Shown here one piece after another: positions 1 through 5,412 of a stretch of 5,412 bases of DNA. A program made the translations under genes and the position numbers. The notes under the pieces were generated by a model. That model searched no databases. It saw only the letters and a list, made by a program, of their open reading frames with translations, and was not told where the DNA came from. Location: positions 1-5,412 of the forward strand of contig PMIW01000120.1 of the NCBI GenBank assembly GCA_003158365.1. The letters are read 5' to 3'. Source of the DNA: Ignavibacteriota bacterium (GTDB lineage: Bacteria; Bacteroidota; Ignavibacteria; Tepidaquicellales; Tepidaquicellaceae). How positions within the stretch are numbered: position 1 is the first letter of the stretch; each line of letters opens with the position of its first letter.

Positions 1-13
1 CTGGAATCCAGAC
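1..13. repeat. Right end of a dispersed palindromic repeat, cut by the window edge
   Basis: The first bases read CTGGAATCCAGAC. The stretch GGAATCCAG is identical to the right flank of the complete repeat copy between hypD and hypE (3969-3977). The expected left arm, ATTCCAG, would lie just outside the window. I infer that this is the tail of another member of the same repeat family. The assignment rests on only nine shared bases. Confidence 0.4.
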
Positions 14-110
14 GAAACACAAGGTCTTTTATTTTTGATATTTTAAATCCTTGTTACAATGCTCCGGAGGCTGTGTGAAAACAATAAATTTAAAAATAGT
101 AATATCGATT

Positions 111-138
111 TCGTTCCCAAAGTGGACTTTGGGAACGA
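111..138. repeat. Perfect hairpin repeat with TTCCCAAAGT arms
   Basis: Two perfectly complementary 13-nt arms (111-123 and 126-138) are separated by only two bases, GG. The left arm is TCGTTCCCAAAGT. No T-run follows on either strand, so it does not look like an intrinsic terminator. Its TTCCC/GGGAA core matches the two other hairpins before hypF. The form CGTTCCC-N-GGGAACG resembles dispersed palindromic repeats common in many bacterial genomes, so a mobile or REP-like element is the most likely reading. Confidence 0.75.
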
Positions 139-148
139 GAGCGAAATT

Positions 149-178
149 GTCATTCCCGAATGATCTTATCGGGAATCC
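149..178. repeat. Dispersed palindromic repeat, GTCATTCCCG...CGGGAATCC type
   Basis: An 8-bp perfect stem (ATTCCCGA at 152-159 with TCGGGAAT at 169-176) closes a 9-nt loop. The outer parts, GTCATTCCCG (149-158) and CGGGAATCC (170-178), are identical to those of the copy at 3951-3975. Only the central segment differs (11 nt here, 6 nt there). Two copies with the same ends and variable centres in one window support a genuine dispersed family. Confidence 0.75.
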
Positions 179-218
179 CCTCAATTATTACTTTAAAACG
201 AAATAATATTTTTTTCCC

Positions 219-245
219 TCTTTCCCAATCCCTGATTGGGAAAGA
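219..245. repeat. Perfect hairpin repeat with CTTTCCCAATC arms, just before hypF
   Basis: Perfect 12-nt arms (219-230 and 234-245) surround a 3-nt loop, CCT. It ends 31 nt before the hypF start codon, so it would lie in the hypF leader if transcription begins upstream. A run of seven T lies on its 5' side (209-215) and none on its 3' side, so it is not a terminator for rightward transcription. Like its two neighbours it has a TTCCC/GGGAA core. It may be another repeat copy or an mRNA 5' stem; the sequence alone does not decide. Confidence 0.65.
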
Positions 246-276
246 AATAAACTCTTAAAAATTACATAAATCTATT

Positions 277-2550
277 TTGCCTGACCGTTTAAAAATATCA
301 ATCAAAGGTGCTGTACAGGGAGTCGGCTTCCGACCCTTTATATTCAAGCTGGCAAAAACTCTCGATATAAAAGGTTATGTGCTGAATTCTCCTCAGGGTG
401 TTACGATTGAAGCCGAAGGAAATAAAGATATTCTCGAAGAATTCATTTTAAGAATTAATAATGATAAACCACCTATATCACTTATTCAAAATATTTCAAT
501 TGAAAAATTTGAATCGACCGGTTATAAAGATTTCATAATAAAAAAAAGTGAAACTAACGGCATCCCGAATGCCATCGTGCTTCCTGATATAGCAACCTGT
601 AAAGACTGCCTTACCGATATTTTTGATATAAAGAACAGAAGATATTTATATCCGTTTACAAATTGTACGAACTGCGGACCGCGTTATTCAATCATCGAGT
701 CATTGCCTTATGACAGGGCAAGAACAACTATGAAAATTTTCGAAATGTGTGAAGATTGCGGTTTTGAATACCGTAATCCTGAAGACAGGAGATTCCACAC
801 ACAGCCGAACGCTTGCCCTGAATGCGGACCGCACGTAGAATTGTGGGATGCAAATGGAAAAATATTGACTACACATCTGGAAGCAATTTTGGAAACTGTA
901 TATAATATTATAAAAGGAAAAATTATTGCAATAAAAGGTCTCGGCGGATTTCATCTCGTTGTCGACGCAGGAAATGATGAGGCAATTCAAAGATTAAGAA
1001 AAGCAAAAAACCGCGAGGAAAAACCTCTTGCATTAATGTATCCTGATTTAAAAACAATCAAAAGAGATTGCGAATTATCAAACGAGGAACAGATTTTATT
1101 AACATCTGCTCAGTCTCCGATAGTAATTTTAAAAAAATTATCCGGTTGTAAAATTTCCGAATCAGTTGCACCGGGAAATCCAAATCTTGGTGTAATGCTT
1201 CCGTATACTCCTTTGCATCATATTTTACTGCACTATCTTCAAATTCCAATAGTCGCTACAAGCGGCAATCTATCCGAGGAACCAATGTGTATAGATGAAT
1301 ATGATGCATTACTGCGTCTGAAAAATATTGCGAAATATTTTTTAGTACACAACAGACCTATTTACAGGCACGTTGATGATTCTATCGCAAGAATTATATT
1401 GAATGAAAAAGTAATTTTAAGAAGAGCAAGAGGTTATGCTCCATTTCCTGTTATCATAAATAATAAAAGTAAAAAAACAATAATGTCGGTCGGCGGACAT
1501 TTGAAAAATACAATTGCAGTCTCAAAAGGAAATGGGGTATTTGTGAGTCAGCATATCGGCGACCTTGAAACGAAAGAATCTTACAACAGTTTTTGCAATA
1601 CAATAAATAAATTCAAAGAGATTTATAAAATCGAAAATGAAATTGTTGTACACGATTCACACCCTGAATATATTTCAACCAAATATGCAAAAGAAAATTT
1701 CCCCTCTGCAGAAAATGTCCAGCATCACGTTGCTCATATTTTATCCGTCATCGCAGAGAATTCTCTTTCGGGTAATCTGCTTGGCATTGCCTGGGATGGT
1801 GCAGGATTCGGAGATGATAAAACTATCTGGGGCGGAGAGTTTTTCCGTTTTAAACCCGAAGGATACGAACGTATCGCACATCTGAAAAATTTCAGACTTG
1901 TCGGAGGAGAAAGTTCTTTCAAAGATATTTATAAATGTGCGTTCGGTGTGCTTTATGAAATTTATGGAAAAGAAATTTTGAATTCCGGATTTTATAATTC
2001 AGAAAACGAAATTTCCAAAACCGATGCTGATATTTATTTAAAGATGCTTAACAAAAATATTAATTCTCCGGAATGCTCGAGTGCGGGAAGATTGTTCGAT
2101 GCCGTTGCCTCTATTTTGAACATCCGGCAGAAAGTGAATTTCGAAGGTCAGGCGGCAATGGAACTCGAATTTCTTATTAACGGTGTTGTTACTGATGAAA
2201 GTTACAACTTCGAAATCAATAAAAACGAAAACGGGACATTTATTATAAATTGGATTCCTATTATACAGAATATAATAAATGATAAAAAAAATAAATTATC
2301 TTTAAATTTAATTTCCGCTAAATTTCATAATACATTAATCAATACTATTGTAGAAATTGCAAAACTCGTAAATGAAAAAATAATTGCATTAAGCGGAGGA
2401 TGTTTTCAAAATAAATATTTGCTTGAAAATTCAATAAAAGCTTTACAGAAAGAAGGATTTAATGTATATTGGAATAAGGAAGTTCCCGCAAACGACGGCG
2501 GAATCTCCTTAGGACAAATAGCTTATTTTTCATACTTTGAAAATAAATAA
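277..2550 (+). CDS. hypF: Carbamoyltransferase HypF, NiFe-hydrogenase maturation
   Basis: HypF turns carbamoyl phosphate and ATP into carbamoyl-adenylate and passes the carbamoyl group to the C-terminal cysteine of HypE, the first step in making the cyanide ligands of the NiFe centre; it is a cytoplasmic protein. All domains are present in order. The acylphosphatase domain (about 4-92) has VQGVGFRPF with catalytic Arg19, and Asn37. Two CX2C-X18-CX2C zinc fingers follow (Cys108/111/130/133 and 158/161/180/183). The YrdC-like domain (about 200-390) includes KGLGGFHLV and ATSGNLSEEP. The Kae1-like domain (about 400-757) has the metal-binding HHVAH at 483-487, WDGAGFGDD, LSGGCFQN and NDGG with Asp740. 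Its 757 residues match the usual length near 750. The start is TTG: an in-frame TAA lies at 256-258, no in-frame ATG precedes the conserved N-terminus, and no Shine-Dalgarno is visible. hypC follows after 48 nt. Confidence 0.98.
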   Translation: MPDRLKISIKGAVQGVGFRPFIFKLAKTLDIKGYVLNSPQGVTIEAEGNKDILEEFILRINNDKPPISLIQNISIEKFESTGYKDFIIKKSETNGIPNAIVLPDIATCKDCLTDIFDIKNRRYLYPFTNCTNCGPRYSIIESLPYDRARTTMKIFEMCEDCGFEYRNPEDRRFHTQPNACPECGPHVELWDANGKILTTHLEAILETVYNIIKGKIIAIKGLGGFHLVVDAGNDEAIQRLRKAKNREEKPLALMYPDLKTIKRDCELSNEEQILLTSAQSPIVILKKLSGCKISESVAPGNPNLGVMLPYTPLHHILLHYLQIPIVATSGNLSEEPMCIDEYDALLRLKNIAKYFLVHNRPIYRHVDDSIARIILNEKVILRRARGYAPFPVIINNKSKKTIMSVGGHLKNTIAVSKGNGVFVSQHIGDLETKESYNSFCNTINKFKEIYKIENEIVVHDSHPEYISTKYAKENFPSAENVQHHVAHILSVIAENSLSGNLLGIAWDGAGFGDDKTIWGGEFFRFKPEGYERIAHLKNFRLVGGESSFKDIYKCAFGVLYEIYGKEILNSGFYNSENEISKTDADIYLKMLNKNINSPECSSAGRLFDAVASILNIRQKVNFEGQAAMELEFLINGVVTDESYNFEINKNENGTFIINWIPIIQNIINDKKNKLSLNLISAKFHNTLINTIVEIAKLVNEKIIALSGGCFQNKYLLENSIKALQKEGFNVYWNKEVPANDGGISLGQIAYFSYFENK

Positions 2551-2559
2551 AACGCTTTT

Positions 2560-2586
2560 ACATTAACATTTAACATTTAACATTTA
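2560..2586. repeat. Short tandem repeat, ACATTTA x about 4
   Basis: Three exact tandem ACATTTA units (2566-2572, 2573-2579, 2580-2586) follow a first unit lacking one T (2560-2565). They fill most of the 48-nt spacer between hypF and hypC and end 12 nt before the hypC ATG. The tract is AT-rich and unstructured, so it may help ribosome loading where no strong Shine-Dalgarno exists, or may simply be slippage-prone spacer. Its function is inferred only. Confidence 0.75.
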
Positions 2587-2598
2587 AAACTTGGAAAA

Positions 2599-2853
2599 AT
2601 GTGTTTAGCTGTCCCCGGTAAAATAATCGAAATAACTGAAGTTGATGAATTCTCAAAATCAGCTAAAGTTAGTTTCGGAGGTGCAATAAAAACAATCGAT
2701 ACATCTTTTGTCCCTGAAGCAAAAGTTGGAGATTACATAATTGCTCACGTCGGATTCGCATTATCTGTAATAGATGAAGATGAAGCGAAAAAAACTCTTG
2801 AATATCTCGATGAAATGTTCGGTCTGGATTCAACGGAGGAAAATCCGAATTGA
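2599..2853 (+). CDS. hypC: Hydrogenase maturation chaperone HypC
   Basis: HypC is a small cytoplasmic chaperone that, with HypD, carries the iron atom while its CN and CO ligands are added, then delivers the Fe(CN)2CO unit to the hydrogenase large-subunit precursor. The 84-residue protein begins with the family signature MCLAVPGKI. Cys2, exposed once the initiator Met is removed, is the known iron and HypD contact. The second signature, VGDYIIAHVGFAL (43-55), contains the conserved His50. The length is typical of the HypC/HupF family. The start is fixed because Cys2 must follow Met1. Only a weak GGA lies 3 nt upstream of the ATG, too close for a standard Shine-Dalgarno. The stop overlaps the hypD start as ATGA (2850-2853), which suggests translational coupling. 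The paralogue HybG is possible in principle, but with hypF, hypD and hypE adjacent HypC is the natural name. Confidence 0.97.
   Translation: MCLAVPGKIIEITEVDEFSKSAKVSFGGAIKTIDTSFVPEAKVGDYIIAHVGFALSVIDEDEAKKTLEYLDEMFGLDSTEENPN
2835..2840 (+). promoter_or_regulatory. Shine-Dalgarno GGAGGA for hypD, inside hypC
   Basis: GGAGGA lies within the last codons of hypC and ends 9 nt before the ATG at 2850, a good Shine-Dalgarno at a normal distance. It confirms the hypD start and the four-base ATGA overlap with hypC. It is the only strong ribosome binding site in the cluster; hypF, hypC and hypE have none that convinces. Coupled translation would suit HypC and HypD, which form a complex. Confidence 0.75.
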
Positions 2854-3938
2854 AATACATCGATGAATATAGAGATTCCTCGAAAGCAAAAAATTACTTC
2901 GATGCTATTCATAAAATAGTAAAAAGGAATTGGAGCATAATGGAAATTTGCGGAGGACAGACTCATTCGATTGTTAAATACGGCATAGATGAACTGCTTC
3001 CAAAAAACATTACCCTTATTCACGGTCCGGGTTGCCCTGTCTGCGTTACGCCTGTTGAGAAAATCGATAAAGCAATTGAAATAGCTTCGGCGCCGGAAGT
3101 AATATTTTGTTCGTTTGGTGATATGCTTAGAGTTCCGGGTACGCATTCCGATTTATTAAAAGTGAAAGCAAACGGCAATGATGTTAGAATTGTATATTCA
3201 CCCGTCGATTCAGTAAATATTGCAAAACAAAATCCCGATAAACAAATTGTTTTCTTTGCAGTTGGTTTCGAAACCACTGCTCCGGCAAATGCACAGGCGG
3301 TTTATCTTGCGTATAAAGAAAACATAAATAATTTTTCCGTTCTTGTTTCTCACGTTCTTGTTCCGCCTGCAATAAAAACAATACTCGATGCAAAAGATAA
3401 TCGCGTGCAGGGACTTCTCGCTGCCGGACACGTTTGTGCTGTAATGGGATATAAAGAATATGAATCTATCGCCCGGAATTATCATCTTCCTATAATAGTA
3501 ACGGGTTTTGAGCCTCTCGATATTCTACAGGGAATTTATATGTGCATCAACCAACTTGAAAACGTAACTTGCAATGTTGAAAATCAATATTCACGTGTTG
3601 TTTCAAGAGAAGGGAATCCGAATGCACAAAAAATTATGAACGAAGTATTCGAAACGTCAGATACAAAATGGAGGGGAATCGGAAATATAAAACAAAGCGG
3701 ACTGAAATTAAAAGATAAATATAAAAAGTTTGATGCAGAATTAATATTTGGAGTCATCGATTATACAGTTGAAGAATCAACAGAATGCATAAGCGGAATA
3801 ATACTTCAGGGAATAAAGAAGCCTATGGATTGTCCGGCATTCGGAACTATATGCACGCCCGAACATCCGCTCGGTGCAACAATGGTTTCATCCGAAGGCG
3901 CCTGCTCCGCATATTATTTGTACAAAGAAAAAAATTAA
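2850..3938 (+). CDS. hypD: Hydrogenase maturation iron-sulfur protein HypD
   Basis: HypD is a cytoplasmic [4Fe-4S] protein that, as the HypCD complex, is the scaffold on which the Fe(CN)2CO group is assembled. Cyanide comes from HypE thiocyanate, and the cluster together with redox-active cysteines is thought to supply electrons. Visible motifs are MEICGGQTH with Cys34 (31-39), HGPGCPVCVTP with Cys62 and Cys65 (58-68), AVGFETTAP (137-145), SHVLVPPA (167-174) and VTGFEPLDILQG (217-228). The C-terminal cysteine set is Cys312 (TECISG), Cys328 (DCPAFG), Cys335 (TICTP) and Cys351 (EGACSAYY), which I assign as the four cluster ligands from family knowledge. At 362 residues it has about the usual length, with no missing key residue. 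The start is supported by a GGAGGA site and the ATGA overlap with hypC. A 75-nt spacer with a palindromic repeat separates it from hypE. Confidence 0.98.
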   Translation: MKYIDEYRDSSKAKNYFDAIHKIVKRNWSIMEICGGQTHSIVKYGIDELLPKNITLIHGPGCPVCVTPVEKIDKAIEIASAPEVIFCSFGDMLRVPGTHSDLLKVKANGNDVRIVYSPVDSVNIAKQNPDKQIVFFAVGFETTAPANAQAVYLAYKENINNFSVLVSHVLVPPAIKTILDAKDNRVQGLLAAGHVCAVMGYKEYESIARNYHLPIIVTGFEPLDILQGIYMCINQLENVTCNVENQYSRVVSREGNPNAQKIMNEVFETSDTKWRGIGNIKQSGLKLKDKYKKFDAELIFGVIDYTVEESTECISGIILQGIKKPMDCPAFGTICTPEHPLGATMVSSEGACSAYYLYKEKN

Positions 3939-3950
3939 AGTACCAATTTT

Positions 3951-3977
3951 GTCATTCCCGCGAATGCGGGAATCCAG
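3951..3977. repeat. Dispersed palindromic repeat inside the hyp operon (ATTCCC-N8-GGGAAT)
   Basis: A perfect 8-bp stem, ATTCCCGC (3954-3961) with GCGGGAAT (3966-3973), closes a GAAT loop. The ends GTCATTCCCG and CGGGAATCC are identical to those of the copy at 149-178. The form ATTCCC-N8-GGGAAT is also that of the dRS3 repeats described in Neisseria; I take this as convergent or widespread repeat architecture, not as a sign of taxonomy. No T-run follows, so an intrinsic terminator is unlikely. In the transcript it would form a stem between hypD and hypE. Confidence 0.8.
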
Positions 3978-4013
3978 TAGTAACATAAGTTTTTGATTAA
4001 CACTTTATTTATC

Positions 4014-5078
4014 ATGACTGACAAAAAAAACATTACCGACAACCTTTCTTGCCCTCTCCCCATCAGCGATTACGATGTAATCACTATGGCTCACGGCGGT
4101 GGCGGAAAAATTATGAACAACCTAATCGAAAAAATGTTTATGCATTATCTTTCAAATACTATGATTAACGAAAAGCACGACGGGGCTGTGTTTACGGCGG
4201 AAGGGCACAAATTTGCATTCACTACAGATTCTTATGTCGTAAACCCTGTTTTCTTTCCCGGCGGGAATATAGGCGAGCTCGCGGTTTACGGAACGGTTAA
4301 TGATTTATCCATGTGCGGTGCAAAGCCGATTTACCTAAGCCTTGGATTAATTCTCGAAGAAGGATTTTTAATTAAAGATCTTGAAAAAATTATTATCTCT
4401 ATAAAAAATGCCTGTGAAAAATCAGGCGTAAAAATAATTACAGGTGATACAAAGGTAGTTGATAAAGGCAAGGGCGATGGGATATTTATCAATACCGCAG
4501 GTATCGGGATTGTGAGAGATGATATTAATATATCTCCATCGCAGGTAAAAGAGGGTGATGTGATTCTTCTCAGCGGTGATATCGGCAGGCACGGTATTGC
4601 TATAATGACAACGAGGGAAAACCTTGATTTTGAAAGCGGTATTAAAAGCGATTGCGCGCCGTTGAATGATATCGTGCAAAAACTAATCGATGAAAAAATT
4701 AAGATTCACTGCCTGCGTGATTTAACCCGCGGTGGACTTGGCAGTGCATTAAATGAGATTGCTTCGCAAGCTAAAATAGAAATTGATGTCGAGGAAAAAT
4801 CGATTAACGTAATCGAAGAAGTACGCGGAGTATGCGAAATTCTCGGCTTCGACCCGATTTATGTTGCAAATGAAGGTAGGTTCATTGCATTCGTAAAAAA
4901 AGATGACGCAGAGAAAGCATTGAAAATATTAAAGTCTGAAGAAAACGGTGAGTTCGCTTCCATAATCGGAGAGGTAAAAAGTAAAAACAAAAACGGAATA
5001 GTTATTTTAAAAAGTCTGATGGGTGCCGGCAGAATCCTTGATATGCTAAGCGGTGAGCAGCTGCCGAGGATATGCTGA
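4014..5078 (+). CDS. hypE: Carbamoyl dehydratase HypE, NiFe-hydrogenase maturation
   Basis: HypE accepts the carbamoyl group from HypF on its C-terminal cysteine and dehydrates it with ATP to a thiocyanate, which donates cyanide to the iron on HypC-HypD. It belongs to the PurM/AIRS-related ATP-binding family. The 354-residue protein has the N-terminal MAHGGGGK (25-32), TTDSYVVNP (70-78), VYGTVNDLSMCGAKP (91-105), ITGDTKVV with Lys147, the CLRDLTRGGL segment (233-242), ANEGRF with Glu287, and MGAGRILDMLSGEQLPRIC at the end. The terminal PRIC with Cys354 is the acceptor and is intact; Lys147 and Glu287 match residues implicated in the dehydration. I chose ATG 4014. A TTG at 3993 is also in frame and would add seven residues (MINTLFI), but nothing conserved is there. 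Neither start has a clear Shine-Dalgarno. It is the last gene of the cluster seen here. Confidence 0.97.
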   Translation: MTDKKNITDNLSCPLPISDYDVITMAHGGGGKIMNNLIEKMFMHYLSNTMINEKHDGAVFTAEGHKFAFTTDSYVVNPVFFPGGNIGELAVYGTVNDLSMCGAKPIYLSLGLILEEGFLIKDLEKIIISIKNACEKSGVKIITGDTKVVDKGKGDGIFINTAGIGIVRDDINISPSQVKEGDVILLSGDIGRHGIAIMTTRENLDFESGIKSDCAPLNDIVQKLIDEKIKIHCLRDLTRGGLGSALNEIASQAKIEIDVEEKSINVIEEVRGVCEILGFDPIYVANEGRFIAFVKKDDAEKALKILKSEENGEFASIIGEVKSKNKNGIVILKSLMGAGRILDMLSGEQLPRIC

Positions 5079-5110
5079 GAGAAAGTTAAATCCTAATTTT
5101 ATTTCAATAG

Positions 5111-5149
5111 CTACGAGTTTCTCGCCTGAATCGGGAAGGTAGCTCGTGG
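5111..5149. repeat. Imperfect nested hairpin, possible REP-like remnant
   Basis: CTACGAG (5111-5117) pairs with CTCGTGG (5143-5149) over 7 bp with one G-U pair. Inside it, TTCTCG (5119-5124) pairs with CGGGAA (5132-5137), also with one G-U. On the minus strand the outer arm reads CCACGAG. The lack of a following T-run argues against an intrinsic terminator. It may still stabilise the 3' end of the hypE mRNA; this is inference. Confidence 0.4.
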
Positions 5150-5168
5150 TAAGAATCACCCCTCATCC

Positions 5169-5180
5169 GGGCTTTAGCCC
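5169..5180. repeat. Small hairpin GGGCTTTAGCCC
   Basis: GGGCT and AGCCC are perfect 5-nt arms around TT. On the minus strand it reads GGGCTAAAGCCC, a core like that of short dispersed palindromes in many genomes. It lies about 20 nt after the previous hairpin, so the two may form one compound repeat unit. The stem is short, so chance cannot be excluded. Confidence 0.4.
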
Positions 5181-5225
5181 CTAGAATAATCCGGTAAAAT
5201 ATTAAACATTCAAAATTATTTCCCC

Positions 5226-5254
5226 TTGACTTTTGCTCTTATATACCATATATT
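5226..5254 (+). promoter_or_regulatory. Sigma70-type promoter for a gene to the right
   Basis: TTGACT (5226-5231) and TATATT (5249-5254) are each one base from the consensus hexamers and are separated by exactly 17 nt. Transcription would start near 5261 and run out of the window. It points away from hypE, in the same direction, and lies about 150 nt after the hypE stop, so it should serve the next gene. That gene would have an untranslated leader of at least about 150 nt containing the TGTAAC cluster. Confidence 0.55.
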
Positions 5255-5312
5255 AATATGGGAATAGTTCTTTCAAATATTTCGCTTGTACAACTCATAG
5301 AGTCCCGTAAAT

Positions 5313-5412
5313 TTCTGTAACGCCGAAAAATGTTCTGTAACAAACGTTACAATGTAACATACATATATTTAAGAGAGTTACAGCAATTCTGTAACATTGT
5401 AACATTGTAACA
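5313..5412. promoter_or_regulatory. Cluster of TGTAAC motifs, probable multi-site operator
   Basis: TGTAAC occurs on the plus strand at 5316, 5336, 5353, 5390, 5398 and 5406, and as its complement GTTACA at 5346 and 5377. These form perfect inverted repeats: TGTAAC-AAAC-GTTACA (5336-5351), GTTACA-A-TGTAAC (5346-5358) and GTTACAG-CAATT-CTGTAAC (5377-5395). The 9-mer TTCTGTAAC appears three times (5313, 5333, 5387). From 5390 the unit TGTAACAT repeats in tandem with an 8-bp period and is cut by the window end. This pattern fits binding sites for a dimeric, possibly cooperative regulator. I cannot name the protein. Confidence 0.6.
5390..5412. repeat. 8-bp tandem repeat TGTAACAT, truncated by window end
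   Basis: Two full units (5390-5397 and 5398-5405) and seven bases of a third (5406-5412) follow one another without interruption, and the array may continue outside. It is the densest part of the TGTAAC cluster. An 8-bp period is shorter than a DNA turn, so neighbouring units would face different sides of the helix. Confidence 0.8.

Larger units (their letters stand above)
5079..5412. other. Non-coding region downstream of hypE
   Basis: No convincing coding sequence lies in these 334 bases on either strand. The left half holds two hairpins (5111-5149 and 5169-5180) that look like repeat debris. The right half holds a promoter-like pair (5226-5254) and a dense cluster of TGTAAC motifs up to the edge. 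None of the hairpins is followed by a T-run, so no intrinsic terminator for the hyp transcript can be named. The next gene must begin beyond 5412. Confidence 0.7.

Noticed and set aside
35..60. TTGATA and TACAAT as a hypF promoter
   Set aside because: The spacing is only 14 nt and no better-placed -10 box is found, so I do not call a hypF promoter.
62..69. Palindrome CTCCGGAG
   Set aside because: At eight bases it is short enough to arise by chance, and no second copy is seen in the window.
1..78. Possible C-terminal tail of an upstream gene, open in frame 1 for 25 codons to a TGA at 76-78
   Set aside because: The deduced peptide shows no motif I recognise, it begins within a repeat end, and an open stretch of 25 codons is common by chance.
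111..245. Hairpins before hypF as intrinsic terminators or a CRISPR array
   Set aside because: None is followed by a T-run, the units differ in sequence and spacing, and no constant repeat with uniform spacers is present.
3993..4013. TTG start of hypE at 3993, seven codons upstream of the ATG
   Set aside because: The extra residues carry nothing conserved and no Shine-Dalgarno is present at either site, so the ATG at 4014 is preferred.
5131..5194. tRNA-like stretch, because GGTAGCTCGTGGTA resembles a D-arm
   Set aside because: There is no GTTCRA-type T-loop, no 7-bp acceptor stem and no consistent anticodon stem.
5258..5320. 20-codon ORF (ATG to TAA) just after the TATATT box
   Set aside because: Its ATG lies at or before the predicted transcription start (near 5261), it has no ribosome binding site, and its end runs into the TGTAAC cluster. 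A leader peptide is not supported.
5313..5412. Replication origin with DnaA boxes
   Set aside because: No TTATNCACA-type box is visible, so the repeat array alone does not support an origin.

Overview
The window carries a compact, same-strand NiFe-hydrogenase maturation cluster in the order hypF–hypC–hypD–hypE. It is flanked by two non-coding stretches rich in palindromic repeats. All four genes look full-length and keep every diagnostic motif I checked: the acylphosphatase arginine and asparagine and two zinc fingers in HypF, the N-terminal Cys of HypC, the CGGQTH and GCPVC motifs and four C-terminal cysteines of HypD, and the PRIC C-terminus of HypE. Together they build the Fe(CN)2CO unit of the hydrogenase active site. 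HypF and HypE make cyanide ligands from carbamoyl phosphate, and HypC with HypD forms the scaffold on which the iron centre is assembled. The nickel-insertion genes hypA and hypB, the hydrogenase structural genes and the maturation protease are not in the window.

Layout. Positions 1-276 are non-coding and hold the end of one repeat and three complete hairpin repeats built on TTCCC/GGGAA arms. hypF (277-2550) starts with TTG. A 48-nt gap containing a 7-bp tandem repeat leads to hypC (2599-2853), which overlaps hypD (2850-3938) by the four bases ATGA. A 75-nt spacer with another repeat copy separates hypD from hypE (4014-5078). Positions 5079-5412 are non-coding. They hold two repeat-like hairpins, a good sigma70-type promoter pointing right, and a dense cluster of TGTAAC motifs reaching the window edge, probably the control region of a gene beyond it.

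Organism. The sequence is AT-rich, three of the four genes lack a convincing Shine-Dalgarno sequence, and palindromic repeats are scattered through the spacers. This fits a bacterium of the Bacteroidota/Chlorobiota group, perhaps Ignavibacteria-like. That placement is inferred from style, not from any search, and is low confidence.

I do not see a new enzymatic system here: the genes are a conventional hyp set. The parts that deserve a second look are non-coding: the hairpin-repeat cluster, the repeat sitting inside the operon, and the TGTAAC operator-like array.
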